Origin: an uncultured Oscillibacter sp.
GTDB taxonomy: Bacteria; Bacillota; Clostridia; Oscillospirales; Oscillospiraceae
DNA: 64,000 nucleotides
Reading direction: 5' to 3'
NCBI GenBank assembly: GCA_910579435.1
Contig: CAJTVF010000003.1
Coordinates: forward strand, 34,085 to 98,084
Positions 1 to 8,611 of this stretch are shown here, in pieces. A program made the translations under genes and the position numbers. The number at the start of each line of letters is the position of its first letter. Position 1 is the stretch's first letter. The notes beneath the pieces were generated by a model that saw only the letters and a program-made list of their open reading frames with translations, searched no databases and had not been told where the DNA came from.

Positions 1-1
1 G

Positions 2-970
2 GCGGCGGCGGTCATCATCGCCCTGGGCGCGGAGAAGGCGTCCCTCCTCTACAAGTTCATGGAGGACGAGGAGGTTGAGCAGCTCACCCTGGAGGTGGCC
101 CGCCTCGGCGTGCTGACCGTCCAGCAGACGGAGGACATTCTCAACGAGTTCTATCAGCTCTGCCTGACCAACAAGGCCGTCACCGAGGGCGGTCTGGAGT
201 ACGCCCGGGCCGTCCTGGAAAAGGCCTACGGCGAGCAGGCGGCGGCGGAACTCCTGGGCAAGGTTACCAAGAGCCTGAAAAACCGGGAGTTTGCCTTCAT
301 GGACAAGGCGGACATCAAGTCCCTGTACTCCGCCCTGCGGAGCGAGCGGCCCCAGACCATCGCCCTGGTCCTCTCTTATGTGGATGCGGACAAGGCGGCG
401 GGCGTGGTGGCCCAGCTGGACGAGAAGAAGCAGATCCAGGTGGTGGAAAGCATCGCCAAGCTGGACAGCGTGTCCCCTGCGGCCATCAAGATCGTGGAGG
501 CCGAAATGCACAACCGATTCTCCAACATTATGACCGATACCAATATCAAGGTCGGCGGCATCGACTATGTGGCCGACGTGATGAACAACCTGGACCGGAC
601 CAGCGAGAAAAACATCTTCGACGGCCTGTCCGACCAGGACCTGGCGGACGAGATTCGCAAGCGGATGTTCGTCTTCGAGGACATCATCACCATGGACGAC
701 CGCTCCGTGCAGCGTTTCGTCCGGGACTGCGATCCCAGAGACCTGGTGCTGGCCCTCAAGGCCGCCAATGCCGAAGTGGCGAACAAACTGTTCGCAAACA
801 TGTCCAGCCGCATGGCCCAGAGCATCAAGGACGACCTGGAAATTACCTCCAACGTCCGCATGAAGGACGTGGAGGAAGCCCAGCAGCGCATTGTGGGCAT
901 CATCCGCGGCCTGGAGGAGAAGGGTGAAATTATCATCCTGAAGGGCGGAAAGGACGATATCATTGCCTAG
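2..970 (+). CDS. fliG: Flagellar motor switch protein FliG (5' end missing)
   Basis: FliG is the rotor protein of the C-ring that contacts MotA and the MS-ring protein FliF. The reading frame is open from the first bases of the window and encodes a typical FliG N-terminal segment (VIIALGAEKASLLYKFM) before the first internal ATG at 59, so the true start lies upstream. The middle and C-terminal domains are complete, with the charged torque helix region near the sequence LADEIRKRMFVFEDI. It overlaps the start of fliH by eight bases. fliF and earlier basal-body genes are presumably just outside the window. Family assignment is secure. Confidence 0.96.
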   Translation, partial: AAAVIIALGAEKASLLYKFMEDEEVEQLTLEVARLGVLTVQQTEDILNEFYQLCLTNKAVTEGGLEYARAVLEKAYGEQAAAELLGKVTKSLKNREFAFMDKADIKSLYSALRSERPQTIALVLSYVDADKAAGVVAQLDEKKQIQVVESIAKLDSVSPAAIKIVEAEMHNRFSNIMTDTNIKVGGIDYVADVMNNLDRTSEKNIFDGLSDQDLADEIRKRMFVFEDIITMDDRSVQRFVRDCDPRDLVLALKAANAEVANKLFANMSSRMAQSIKDDLEITSNVRMKDVEEAQQRIVGIIRGLEEKGEIIILKGGKDDIIA

Positions 971-1877
971 TATTTGGAAATCCATCATGCGTCCCAAGGC
1001 CGAGCCCTATCACTTCCCCAAGGCGGAGGAGCTGATTCTGGAAGAGGAGGCTGCCGCCGCCGAACCCCCGCCCCCCCCTCCTGAGGGGGAGGGCGGAGAG
1101 GAAGTTCCGGCGGTGGATATCCGGGTGGGCGAGGAGGCGGAAGCCCCCGAGCCCGAACCCGAACCGGAGCTGGACCCGGTGAGCTTTGCCCAGATTCAGG
1201 CGGAGCAGATCATCGCGGACGCCCACCGCCGGGCCGAGGAGATTCTGGATCAGGCCCGGCTGGAGTCGGAGCTCAAGGCCCAGGAGCTCTTTGAGAGCTC
1301 CCGCCAGAGCGGCCTGGAGGCCGGTCGGGCCGAGGGCCTGGCCCAAGGGGCCGCCCAGGCGCTTCAGGAGGGCCAGCGGGCCCGGCAGCGGCAGGCCGAG
1401 GAGCTGGCCGCGGAGTTTGACAAGTTCCTGGAGCGGGCCGGGGCCGTCCTGGACCGCCAGATGGACGGCAATGTGGAGGAGCTGCGGGACCTTGCCATCG
1501 CCATTGCGGAGAAGGTGGTCTGCGTCAGCCTGAAAAGCAGCAACGAGGTCATCTGCCGGATGATTCAAACCGCCATCGATAAGCGGAAGCGCCGGGAGTG
1601 GGCCCATATCTATATCGCGGAATGCGACGCCAAGCATCTTTCCAAGGTTCCCGCCTCCCTAATGAACGCCCTTTCGGCCCTGTCGGACCGGGTGCGCATC
1701 ATCCCCATGGCGGACGACGAGGCGGGCACCTGCATCATCGAGACCCCGGATGAAATTGTGGACGCCAGCGCCGCCACCCAGATGAACAACATCCGCACCC
1801 TGCTGTCCGACGCCGGACCTGTGGAAGAGGGCGTCAATTTCGGCAATCTGAATTTCAGCGGCGGCGCGCAGCCATAA
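963..1877 (+). CDS. fliH: Flagellar export ATPase regulator FliH
   Basis: FliH is the peripheral stalk-like regulator of the export ATPase FliI. The 304-residue product has a Pro/Glu-rich N-terminal third (residues about 20-75), a long Ala/Glu/Arg coiled coil (about 75-170) and a FliH/YscL-type C-terminal domain. I place the start at TTG 963, because GGAAAGGA at 947-954 is correctly spaced and the codon overlaps the fliG stop, giving translational coupling. The ATG at 987 is the alternative. The position between fliG and fliI is the canonical one. The acidic, proline-rich N-terminus is longer than in Bacillus. Confidence 0.9.
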   Translation: MPSIWKSIMRPKAEPYHFPKAEELILEEEAAAAEPPPPPPEGEGGEEVPAVDIRVGEEAEAPEPEPEPELDPVSFAQIQAEQIIADAHRRAEEILDQARLESELKAQELFESSRQSGLEAGRAEGLAQGAAQALQEGQRARQRQAEELAAEFDKFLERAGAVLDRQMDGNVEELRDLAIAIAEKVVCVSLKSSNEVICRMIQTAIDKRKRREWAHIYIAECDAKHLSKVPASLMNALSALSDRVRIIPMADDEAGTCIIETPDEIVDASAATQMNNIRTLLSDAGPVEEGVNFGNLNFSGGAQP

Positions 1878-1931
1878 AGCGAAAATCGAACAAGAAGCGG
1901 GATACAGCCCCTGTGTGATAAAGGAGTCTTT

Positions 1932-3233
1932 ATGTTCCGGCAAATGATCCGTCAGGTCTACAACGCGGAGACCTACAGCCTGACCGGGAAAATTGAGAAT
2001 ATTGTCGGAATGTCCATCGAGGCCAGCGGCGGCCGGGCGGCCGTCGGCGACATCTGCCGGATTTACAACGGCGACTCCGGCGGGCAGGTCACCGCCGAGG
2101 TGGTGGGCTTCAAGAACGACCACATCCTGCTGATGCCCTATTCCGACATGGCGGGCATCTCGGCGGGCAACTTCGTCCGGAACACCGGACGGCAGCTGAC
2201 GCTGCGGGTGGGGGAGTTCCTCCGGGGCCGCATCATCAACGCCATGGGGCAGCCCATAGACGGCAAGCCCCCCTTTGAGGGCGGCGACGCCTACTGTGTA
2301 GGCGGTTCTTACATCAATCCCCTCCGCCGCCCCCCGATCCGGGAGCGGATGGAGTTTGGAGTCAAGGCCATCGATGGGATGATCACCATCGGAAAAGGCC
2401 AGCGTATCGGCATCTTCGCCGGCTCCGGCGTGGGCAAGTCCACGCTGATGGGCATGATCGCGAAAAATGTCAAGGCGGACATCAATGTCATCGCCCTGGT
2501 GGGCGAGCGGGGCCGCGAGGTCCTGGAATTCGTCCAGAAGGACCTGGGCGAGGAGGGCATGCGCCGCTCCGTGCTGGTGGTAGCCACCAGCGACCAGCCC
2601 GCCATGCTGCGGATGAAGTGCCCCAGCGTGGCTACCGGCATTGCGGAGTACTTCCGGGACCAGGGCTGCGACGTGCTTCTCATGATGGACTCCCTGACCC
2701 GGTTCGCCATGGCCCAGCGGGAGATCGGCCTGGCCATCGGCGAGCCGCCGGTATCCCGGGGCTACACCCCTTCCATGTATGCGGAAATGCCCAAGCTCCT
2801 GGAGCGAAGCGGCAATTTCGATAAAGGCTCCATTACCGGCGTGTACACCGTGCTGGTGGAGGGCGACGACACCAACGAGCCCATTGCGGACACCGTCCGG
2901 GGCATTCTGGACGGACACATTGTCCTCTCCCGGGCCCTGGCCAACAGCAACCACTACCCGGCTATCGACGTTTCCGCCAGCATTTCCCGCCTGATGGTGG
3001 AAATCGTCCCCCAGGAGCACCGGCAGCTGGCCTCCCGGCTGCGGGACATCCTCAGTACTTACGAGAAAAACCAGGATTTGGTGGCCATCGGCGCTTACAA
3101 GCCGGGGACGAACCGGAACCTGGATTACGCCCTCAGCAAGATCGACGCCGTGAACGGGTTTTTGACCCAGGATATCAATGAGGCGTTCAGCTATGAACAG
3201 TGCATCGAGCGGCTGAGGCATATACTGAACTAG
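1932..3233 (+). CDS. fliI: Flagellum-specific export ATPase FliI
   Basis: FliI is the F1-beta-like hexameric ATPase that unfolds and delivers substrates to the flagellar type III export gate. The 433-residue protein has a Walker A motif (AGSGVGKST near residue 163), the FliI/YscN block around VALVGERGREVLEF, a Walker B stretch ending LLMMDSLTRFAMAQREIGLA, and the family segment PPVSRGYTPSMYAEMPKLLERSG. Length is normal. It follows fliH by 54 bases and is followed by fliJ, the usual ATPase complex order. Start ATG 1932 has the ribosome binding site AAAGGAGT just upstream. Confidence 0.97.
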   Translation: MFRQMIRQVYNAETYSLTGKIENIVGMSIEASGGRAAVGDICRIYNGDSGGQVTAEVVGFKNDHILLMPYSDMAGISAGNFVRNTGRQLTLRVGEFLRGRIINAMGQPIDGKPPFEGGDAYCVGGSYINPLRRPPIRERMEFGVKAIDGMITIGKGQRIGIFAGSGVGKSTLMGMIAKNVKADINVIALVGERGREVLEFVQKDLGEEGMRRSVLVVATSDQPAMLRMKCPSVATGIAEYFRDQGCDVLLMMDSLTRFAMAQREIGLAIGEPPVSRGYTPSMYAEMPKLLERSGNFDKGSITGVYTVLVEGDDTNEPIADTVRGILDGHIVLSRALANSNHYPAIDVSASISRLMVEIVPQEHRQLASRLRDILSTYEKNQDLVAIGAYKPGTNRNLDYALSKIDAVNGFLTQDINEAFSYEQCIERLRHILN

Positions 3234-3256
3234 CCGAACCAAAGGAGAACCATCCT

Positions 3257-3703
3257 GTGAAAAAGTTCAAGTTCGCTTTGGATACCGTCCTTTCTTACAA
3301 GCAGCAGGTTTTGGGTGTGCTCCAGGGGGAGCACGCCGAGGCCGCGGCCCGGGTCCGGGCCCAGGAGGAGCTGCTGGAAAAGCTCTGGCGGGAGTACCGG
3401 GACTGCAACGAGGATTACCGGGACCGGGCGCTGGAGGGAATGCCGGTCACGGAGGCGCTGATGTATCAAAGCGCCCTCCGGGCCGCCGAGCAGGAAATTC
3501 AGCAGGAGACACGGCGATTGGAGGAGTTGGAGGCCGAGGCGGAAAAGCGCCGGGAGGCCATGGTGGAGGCGAAAAAGGAGACTTCCTCCATCGAGAAGCT
3601 GAAGGAGAAGAAGCTGGAGGCCTACCACAAGGAGGAGGCCAAGAGCGAGGAGCTGTTCATCGAGGAATTCGTCAGCTCCACCCGGGCCCACGCGGCCTCG
3701 TAA
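3257..3703 (+). CDS. fliJ: Flagellar export protein FliJ
   Basis: FliJ is the small coiled-coil stalk of the FliI ATPase ring and a chaperone-escort factor. The 148-residue product is highly charged and almost entirely helical, starting with the family pattern KKFKFALDTVLSYKQQ. The start is GTG 3257, with AAAGGAG at 3241-3247; an upstream extension in the same frame to 3200 overlaps fliI and lacks a site. Position and coiled-coil character support the call. Sequence identity within this family is always low, so the assignment leans on context. Confidence 0.88.
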   Translation: MKKFKFALDTVLSYKQQVLGVLQGEHAEAAARVRAQEELLEKLWREYRDCNEDYRDRALEGMPVTEALMYQSALRAAEQEIQQETRRLEELEAEAEKRREAMVEAKKETSSIEKLKEKKLEAYHKEEAKSEELFIEEFVSSTRAHAAS

Positions 3704-3776
3704 AGTTCGTTCCATGCGGCGCGCATGCACCGTTTGGAAATAGATATCTTATGATGACAAGGAGGTGAATGAGCGT

Positions 3777-4907
3777 ATGGAACAGTTGATTAACAACATG
3801 CTGGCCAACACCCAGCTGCCCCAGATGACCCCTTCCGTGAAGAAGGGCGACTCCGCCCAGAAGGACGGCTTCCAAAAGCTGCTGGAGCAGAAGCAGACGG
3901 ACGGCACCCAGGCCCCCAGGCCGGAGAAAACGGACGCCCCGCAAAAGCCCCAGGAGGCTCAGGACGCTCAAAAGACCCAGGAGGCCGGAGAGGCCCAGCA
4001 GGCCCCCGCCGCTCCCAAGGACGGCAAGGTCCTGGAGGACCAGATGGTCCTGGCGGCGATGCAGATGATGCAGAATCCGGTCGTGCCGGTGGAGCAGGTC
4101 CTGACGCCGGAGGTCCAGACAGAGGCCGCTGTGACGGAGATTGCGCCCCTGGCGGCGGAAGTCCTTCTGACCCCGGAGGCTGAGGCTCAGACCGCCGCCC
4201 CGGAAGGAACGGCGCAGCTTCCCGAGACCCTCGTGGAGGACGGCGAGGAGCAGGCCGTGGACCAGACCCTGGCGGAGGCGCTTCCCCAGGCCGTTGAGGC
4301 CCCGGAGGCCGCCCGGGAGACAGAGGGCCGCACCGTGGAAATCAAGGTGGAGACCGGCCGGGCCGGGGCCCAGGAGACGGAGGCCTCCGACACGGAGGAG
4401 GCCCCTGAGCTTCAGGGCGCGGAGACGGAAGCCCCCGTCTTTGAGGACGTGAAGGCCGTTCCGGTGAAGGTCGGCGAGGCCCCCAAGGCCGCGGAGACCG
4501 AGGAGCCCATGGAAAACCAGATTGCCCCCAGACTGACGGAGGCCCTGCGAAACGGGGAGACCCGGGTGGAGCTTCAGCTGACCCCGGAGAACCTGGGCAA
4601 GGTTACCGTGGAGATGACCTGGAGCAAGGACGGCGGCCTGGTGGTGCAGCTGCACGCCGAGAACCGGGAGACCCAGAACCTGCTGTCCAAGAACACCACA
4701 GGACTGGAGCAGCTGCTTGGCCGGGAGGCTCAGCAGGAGGTCCGGGTGGAAGTCCCCCGTCAGGAAGAGAGCCAGCGGCAGGACCTTTACGAGCAGCAGC
4801 AGGAACAACACCGGCGGCAGCAGCAGGAGCAGCGCCGGAAGCAGGAGAGCGGGGAGGATTTCCTCCAGCAGCTCCGGCTGGGCCTGATCCCCCTGGACGG
4901 GGAATGA
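3777..4907 (+). CDS. fliK: Flagellar hook-length control protein FliK
   Basis: FliK is a secreted molecular ruler that measures the hook and switches the export gate through FlhB. The product has about 376 residues: an unstructured Glu/Ala/Pro/Gln-rich ruler region (residues about 20-240) and a conserved C-terminal domain (about 250-310) with the pattern TRVELQLTPENLGKVTVEM. The tail is a Gln/Arg-rich coil. The start is ATG 3777, nine bases after AAGGAGGTG; the in-frame GTG at 3765 lies inside that ribosome binding site. It precedes flgD, as is usual. Confidence 0.93.
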   Translation: MEQLINNMLANTQLPQMTPSVKKGDSAQKDGFQKLLEQKQTDGTQAPRPEKTDAPQKPQEAQDAQKTQEAGEAQQAPAAPKDGKVLEDQMVLAAMQMMQNPVVPVEQVLTPEVQTEAAVTEIAPLAAEVLLTPEAEAQTAAPEGTAQLPETLVEDGEEQAVDQTLAEALPQAVEAPEAARETEGRTVEIKVETGRAGAQETEASDTEEAPELQGAETEAPVFEDVKAVPVKVGEAPKAAETEEPMENQIAPRLTEALRNGETRVELQLTPENLGKVTVEMTWSKDGGLVVQLHAENRETQNLLSKNTTGLEQLLGREAQQEVRVEVPRQEESQRQDLYEQQQEQHRRQQQEQRRKQESGEDFLQQLRLGLIPLDGE

Positions 4908-4929
4908 CCGACGGAAAGGAAGTGAGTAA

Positions 4930-5586
4930 GTGAGCGGACTGATGAGCGATATCGGGAACCTTTATGGCACCCAAAAGGTGGGAAACAAGGACGTTACCAT
5001 TGCGAAAAAAGGCAGCAACACGGACCTGGACATGACGGACTTCATCTCCCTGATGATTGTCCAGATGACCAACCAGGGCATCGACGACAGCATGGATACC
5101 TCGGAAATGCTGAACCAGATGGTACAGATGCAGATGATCACCTCCATGGTCAACATGACCGACGCCGTGACAATGAATTACGCCGCGTCCCTGGTGGGCA
5201 AGGAAGTCACCGTAGGCAAGCTGGGCGACGACGGAAAGCTCCAGGAGGTGGTTGGCGTAGTCACCGGAACCGGCACCATGGACGGCCAGCAGGTCATTTT
5301 TGTCAACGACGAGTATTATTATCTCAATGAGATTATGGCCGTGGGCAAGCTGCCTCCCCCCCAGGAGGACGACGAGGAAGACGGCGACAAGGTGGAAGAT
5401 GCCGGCAAGCCCGGCGGCACCCAGAAGCCGGAGGACACGAAAAAGCCCGAAGGAACCGAGACGCCGGAGGATACAAAGAAGCCCGAAGGAACCGAGACGC
5501 CCAGCGAGCCCGTACAGCCCGGCGATGGAACACAGAGCGCGGAATACGACGGGAAGGACGGCGCGCCCACTGGGAGCGAAGGCTGA
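4930..5586 (+). CDS. flgD: Flagellar hook capping protein FlgD with repeat-rich C-terminus
   Basis: FlgD is the temporary cap under which hook subunits polymerise. The 218-residue protein has the FlgD N-terminal export and assembly region (DMTDFISLMIVQMTNQ, residues about 36-51) followed by the NYAASLVGKEV segment. From about residue 140 it turns into a low-complexity Glu/Asp/Lys/Pro tail with two near-identical copies of KKPEGTETP separated by EDT. The start is GTG 4930. This acidic repeat tail is unusual; typical FlgD proteins end with Ig-like/FlgD_ig domains, which I do not see. Confidence 0.9.
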   Translation: MSGLMSDIGNLYGTQKVGNKDVTIAKKGSNTDLDMTDFISLMIVQMTNQGIDDSMDTSEMLNQMVQMQMITSMVNMTDAVTMNYAASLVGKEVTVGKLGDDGKLQEVVGVVTGTGTMDGQQVIFVNDEYYYLNEIMAVGKLPPPQEDDEEDGDKVEDAGKPGGTQKPEDTKKPEGTETPEDTKKPEGTETPSEPVQPGDGTQSAEYDGKDGAPTGSEG

Positions 5587-5598
5587 GGTGATTCCCAC

Positions 5599-5967
5599 AT
5601 GATCGAACGCGTAGCTAGACAGAGCCAAATCCAGCAGGTACCGGACGCAGGGAAGCGGACGGCCACGGGCGGCTTCGCCATGGCTTTGCAGGCGGAGCTG
5701 ACCAGAGCCGGACAGGAAGTCCAATTCTCCAAGCACGCCATGACGCGGGCGGAGGAGCGGGGCATCGAGATCACCCCGGACCTCATTGACCAGATCAAGG
5801 GCAGCATGGTGCGGGCCCAGGCCAAGGGCGCCACCAACATCCTGGCTATGGACACCGAAAAAGCCTTCATTATCAACGTCCCCCATGGGAAGGTCATCAC
5901 GGCCATCACCCAGGACGAAATGAAGGACAGCGTATTTACCAACATCGACGGCGCCGTGTTCCTGTAA
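5599..5967 (+). CDS. Flagellar operon protein (TIGR02530 type)
   Basis: This 122-residue protein matches the small Firmicutes flagellar operon protein family found between flgD and flgE. Recognisable parts are FSKHAMTRAEERGIEI (residues about 46-61) and IINVPHGKVITAI. The exact biochemical role of the family is not established; genetic position suggests a function in hook assembly. GAGGTG at 5585-5590 serves ATG 5599. Position immediately before flgE is canonical. Confidence 0.85.
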   Translation: MIERVARQSQIQQVPDAGKRTATGGFAMALQAELTRAGQEVQFSKHAMTRAEERGIEITPDLIDQIKGSMVRAQAKGATNILAMDTEKAFIINVPHGKVITAITQDEMKDSVFTNIDGAVFL

Positions 5968-5999
5968 TCGAAATGGCAGGACCGGTTTTCGGAGGCCAT

Positions 6000-6025
6000 T
6001 GGGCCCCGCCCGATTGGCGGGCCCA
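6000..6025 (+). other. Hairpin in the leader of flgE
   Basis: The arms TGGGCCCCGCC and GGCGGGCCCA surround the loop CGATT, with one bulged C. It lies about 17 bases before the flgE ribosome binding site (AAAGGAGT at 6043-6050) and has no T tract. It could stabilise or process the flgE mRNA; no function is proven. Confidence 0.5.
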
Positions 6026-6061
6026 GGCGGCGCCAAGGACTGAAAGGAGTTCAAATTTCCT

Positions 6062-7348
6062 ATGACCGGATCAATGTACGCATCCGTTGCGGGCCTGCGG
6101 GCCCACATGCAGAAGCTCTCTGTAATCGGAAACAACGTGGCCAACGTGAACACACAGGGCTACAAAAAGCAGCGGACCATGTTCCGCGACAGCATGTACA
6201 GCATGTACTCCAGCGGAGGCAACGGCACCTCCACCGTGGGCGGCATCAACCCCTCCCAGATCGGCTATGGCTCCATGATCGGCAGCATCGACCTGAACAT
6301 GTCCTCCGCCAGCTATAACCCCGGCAACCCCACGGACTGCGCCCTGGTGGGCGACGGCTTTTTCCTGGTGGGCGACAAGACCGTGGCCAACAGCATCGAC
6401 GGCACCAACCCCGCCAGCCTGAAGTCCCTGACCCTGACCCGGGTGGGCGACTTCCAGTTCAAGGCCGACGGCTACCTCTGCGACGGCAAGGGAAACCCGG
6501 TCTACGGCTTCATGACCATCGGCGTGGATGATAATGGCGACCCCATCGTCAGCGACCAGCTGGTCCCCATCCGCAAGCCCCACTGGGAGCGGGTGCCCGC
6601 CATGATAAAAGGAGAGGACGACGACGGCAACGAAGTTGAGACGCCCGGCTTCAAATATGTGATCCGCTATGCCACCGAATACGAGCCGGACGAAAACGGG
6701 CTGGCTATAAAGGACCCAGACAACCCAGGCGAGGACGCGAAAAAAACGATGCTATGGGATGTGAACAAACCCCAGGACCCTAGCAACCGGATCGACAAGG
6801 AAACGGGCGCTGCGACCACCGACGAGTCCAAGATGGCGGACCTGGACTTCGCGGAGTTCTCCAACATCACCATCAACCAGGACACGGGAGCCATCGTCGG
6901 CATCTGCCGGGAAGGCGACCAGCAGATCATCATGGGCTATCTCGCCATCGGCAGCGTCACAAACCCCAACGGCGTGACCCACACCGGAAACTCCTACTAC
7001 AAATGCCAGGACGGCGCGGGCGACCTGCGGGTCTGCATGCTGGGCGGCGTGCAGGATGACCTGGGCATCCACAATGTAAACAGTTATATGTGCAAGAAAA
7101 CCGACGACGCTAACGGAGGCAACGGCGGCGCAGGAGGGACCGACACGCAGCCCCCCTATCCCGCGGGCACGGCGATTCTCTCCACCGGCGGCACCAAGAT
7201 GATGTCGGGCTTCCTGGAGGCCCCCAACGTGGAGCTGGCGGAGGAGATTTCCGAGCTCATCACCACCCAGCGCGGCTACCAGGCCAACACCCGCATCATC
7301 ACCGTCACCGACTCCATGCTGGAGGAACTGGTGAACATGAAGCGCTGA
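6062..7348 (+). CDS. flgE: Flagellar hook protein FlgE
   Basis: FlgE is the hook subunit. The 428-residue product has the N-terminal rod/hook signature (SVAGLRAHMQKLSVIGNNVANVNTQG region, residues 8-33) and the C-terminal partner helix ELITTQRGYQANTRIITVTD near residues 395-415, which together form the D0 coiled coil. The central part holds the variable D1/D2 domains, including an acidic stretch around residues 205-265 with the segment IDKETGAATTDES, which loosely resembles the repeat found in FlgK and FlgL. AAAGGAGT precedes ATG 6062. Length is within the family range. Confidence 0.95.
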   Translation: MTGSMYASVAGLRAHMQKLSVIGNNVANVNTQGYKKQRTMFRDSMYSMYSSGGNGTSTVGGINPSQIGYGSMIGSIDLNMSSASYNPGNPTDCALVGDGFFLVGDKTVANSIDGTNPASLKSLTLTRVGDFQFKADGYLCDGKGNPVYGFMTIGVDDNGDPIVSDQLVPIRKPHWERVPAMIKGEDDDGNEVETPGFKYVIRYATEYEPDENGLAIKDPDNPGEDAKKTMLWDVNKPQDPSNRIDKETGAATTDESKMADLDFAEFSNITINQDTGAIVGICREGDQQIIMGYLAIGSVTNPNGVTHTGNSYYKCQDGAGDLRVCMLGGVQDDLGIHNVNSYMCKKTDDANGGNGGAGGTDTQPPYPAGTAILSTGGTKMMSGFLEAPNVELAEEISELITTQRGYQANTRIITVTDSMLEELVNMKR

Positions 7349-7408
7349 TTCTAGCTGACCCTTGCGCACGGAGCGGAACGCTCCACGAACTGCTGAATAA
7401 AACAGTTG

Positions 7409-7435
7409 CCCGCCGGGGCCTCCGGCCCCGGCGGG
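7409..7435 (+). other. Strong GC hairpin between flgE and flbD
   Basis: CCCGCCGGGGCC and GGCCCCGGCGGG form a perfect 12-bp stem with a TCC loop. It ends a few bases before the flbD ribosome binding site at 7441 and has no following T run, so it looks like an mRNA stabiliser or attenuator rather than a classical terminator. Confidence 0.55.
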
Positions 7436-7455
7436 GCATGAAAGGGCGGTCTATT

Positions 7456-7671
7456 ATGATCCTTTTGACGAAGAGAAATCACGACAAACTTCTGGTAAAC
7501 CACCGGCAGATCGAGCATATCGAGTGCATCCCTGAGACGAAGATCACCATGATGAACCATGACTACTACCTGGTGCGGGAGAGCGTGGAGGAAATTATCA
7601 ATAAAATCGCGGAGTACAACGCCAAGGTCCAGGATATCCACCGTGAAATCGCGGTATCGGACAAGCGTTGA
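7456..7671 (+). CDS. flbD: FlbD family flagellar protein
   Basis: The 71-residue protein belongs to the FlbD/YlzI family (related to the swarming protein SwrD), which in Bacillus increases flagellar torque. The family start MILLTKRN fixes the initiation codon at ATG 7456, with AAAGGG at 7441-7446; an upstream in-frame ATG at 7438 would overlap this site. The core LLVNHRQIEHIECIPETKI and the C-terminal helix are intact. It lies directly before motA, in agreement with a motor-related role. Confidence 0.88.
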   Translation: MILLTKRNHDKLLVNHRQIEHIECIPETKITMMNHDYYLVRESVEEIINKIAEYNAKVQDIHREIAVSDKR

Positions 7672-7735
7672 TGGAATATAGATAAAATTCACAGGCCGGG
7701 GTCCTTCGTCCGGCTGAGGGAGCGAGGCATTCTTC

Positions 7736-8587
7736 ATGAATATAAACTATATCATCGGCATTGCCGGCGCGTTCGGCGTGTTCCTATTGGGCTGCGTCAT
7801 GGGCATCAACATCGGTCCCAGCGCAGTGGGAAAGGACATGATCACGTTCGAGCTGTCCAACCTCTGGAACTTCTTCGACGCGGCGTCCATCTTCATCACC
7901 ATCGGGTGTACCATCTTCATTGTGGCGGCCAGCTTCCCGGGGTCCATGCTCAAGGCCATGCCCAAGCACTTCAAGATTATCCTGAACAACAAGATGTTCG
8001 ACCCCAAGGGCTACATTGACCAGCTGGTGGAGCTGGCCCAGATCGCCCGTAAGAACGGATTGCTGTCCCTGGAGGAGAAGGCCAACGAGCAGACCGACCC
8101 CTTCTTCAAGCAGGCTATCATGCTCATCGTGGACGCCAACGACCAGGATAAGGTCCGGGGCATTTTGGAAAACGACATCGAGTGCATGTCCGCCCGGCAC
8201 GAGGACGCCGCCGCGCTGTACGACAAAGCGTCCAGCGTGGCCCCGGCCTTCGGCATGGTGGGTACGCTGGTGGGCCTGATCAACATGCTGAAGTCCATGA
8301 ACCTCAGCGGCGACGGCGGAGCGGACTCCCTGGGCACCAGCATGGGCACAGCCCTGATCACCACGCTGTACGGCTGCCTGCTGGCCCACGTGGTCTTCGG
8401 CCCCGTGGCCCAGCTCCTCCGGGGGCGGGACAGCGAGGAGGTTTTGTGCAAGCAGATCATCGTGGAGGGCGTCATGGCCATCCAGGCCGGCGAGAACCCC
8501 AAGTCCCTGCGGGAGCGGCTCCTGACGTACATGTCCCAGAAGCAGCGCGAGATGGGCGGCGAGGGCGCCGGCGAAGCCAAGGGCTAA
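7736..8587 (+). CDS. motA: Flagellar motor stator protein MotA
   Basis: MotA forms the pentameric part of the proton- or sodium-driven stator. The 283-residue protein has four predicted membrane segments (about residues 3-22, 32-55, 165-190 and 200-220), a large cytoplasmic loop between the second and third, and the conserved MotA block around APAFGMVGTLVGLINMLKSM. It is followed 24 bases later by motB. Placing the stator pair inside the fla operon is typical for clostridia. Confidence 0.95.
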   Translation: MNINYIIGIAGAFGVFLLGCVMGINIGPSAVGKDMITFELSNLWNFFDAASIFITIGCTIFIVAASFPGSMLKAMPKHFKIILNNKMFDPKGYIDQLVELAQIARKNGLLSLEEKANEQTDPFFKQAIMLIVDANDQDKVRGILENDIECMSARHEDAAALYDKASSVAPAFGMVGTLVGLINMLKSMNLSGDGGADSLGTSMGTALITTLYGCLLAHVVFGPVAQLLRGRDSEEVLCKQIIVEGVMAIQAGENPKSLRERLLTYMSQKQREMGGEGAGEAKG

Positions 8588-8611
8588 GCCCGAAAGGAAA
8601 GGGAAACGGCA

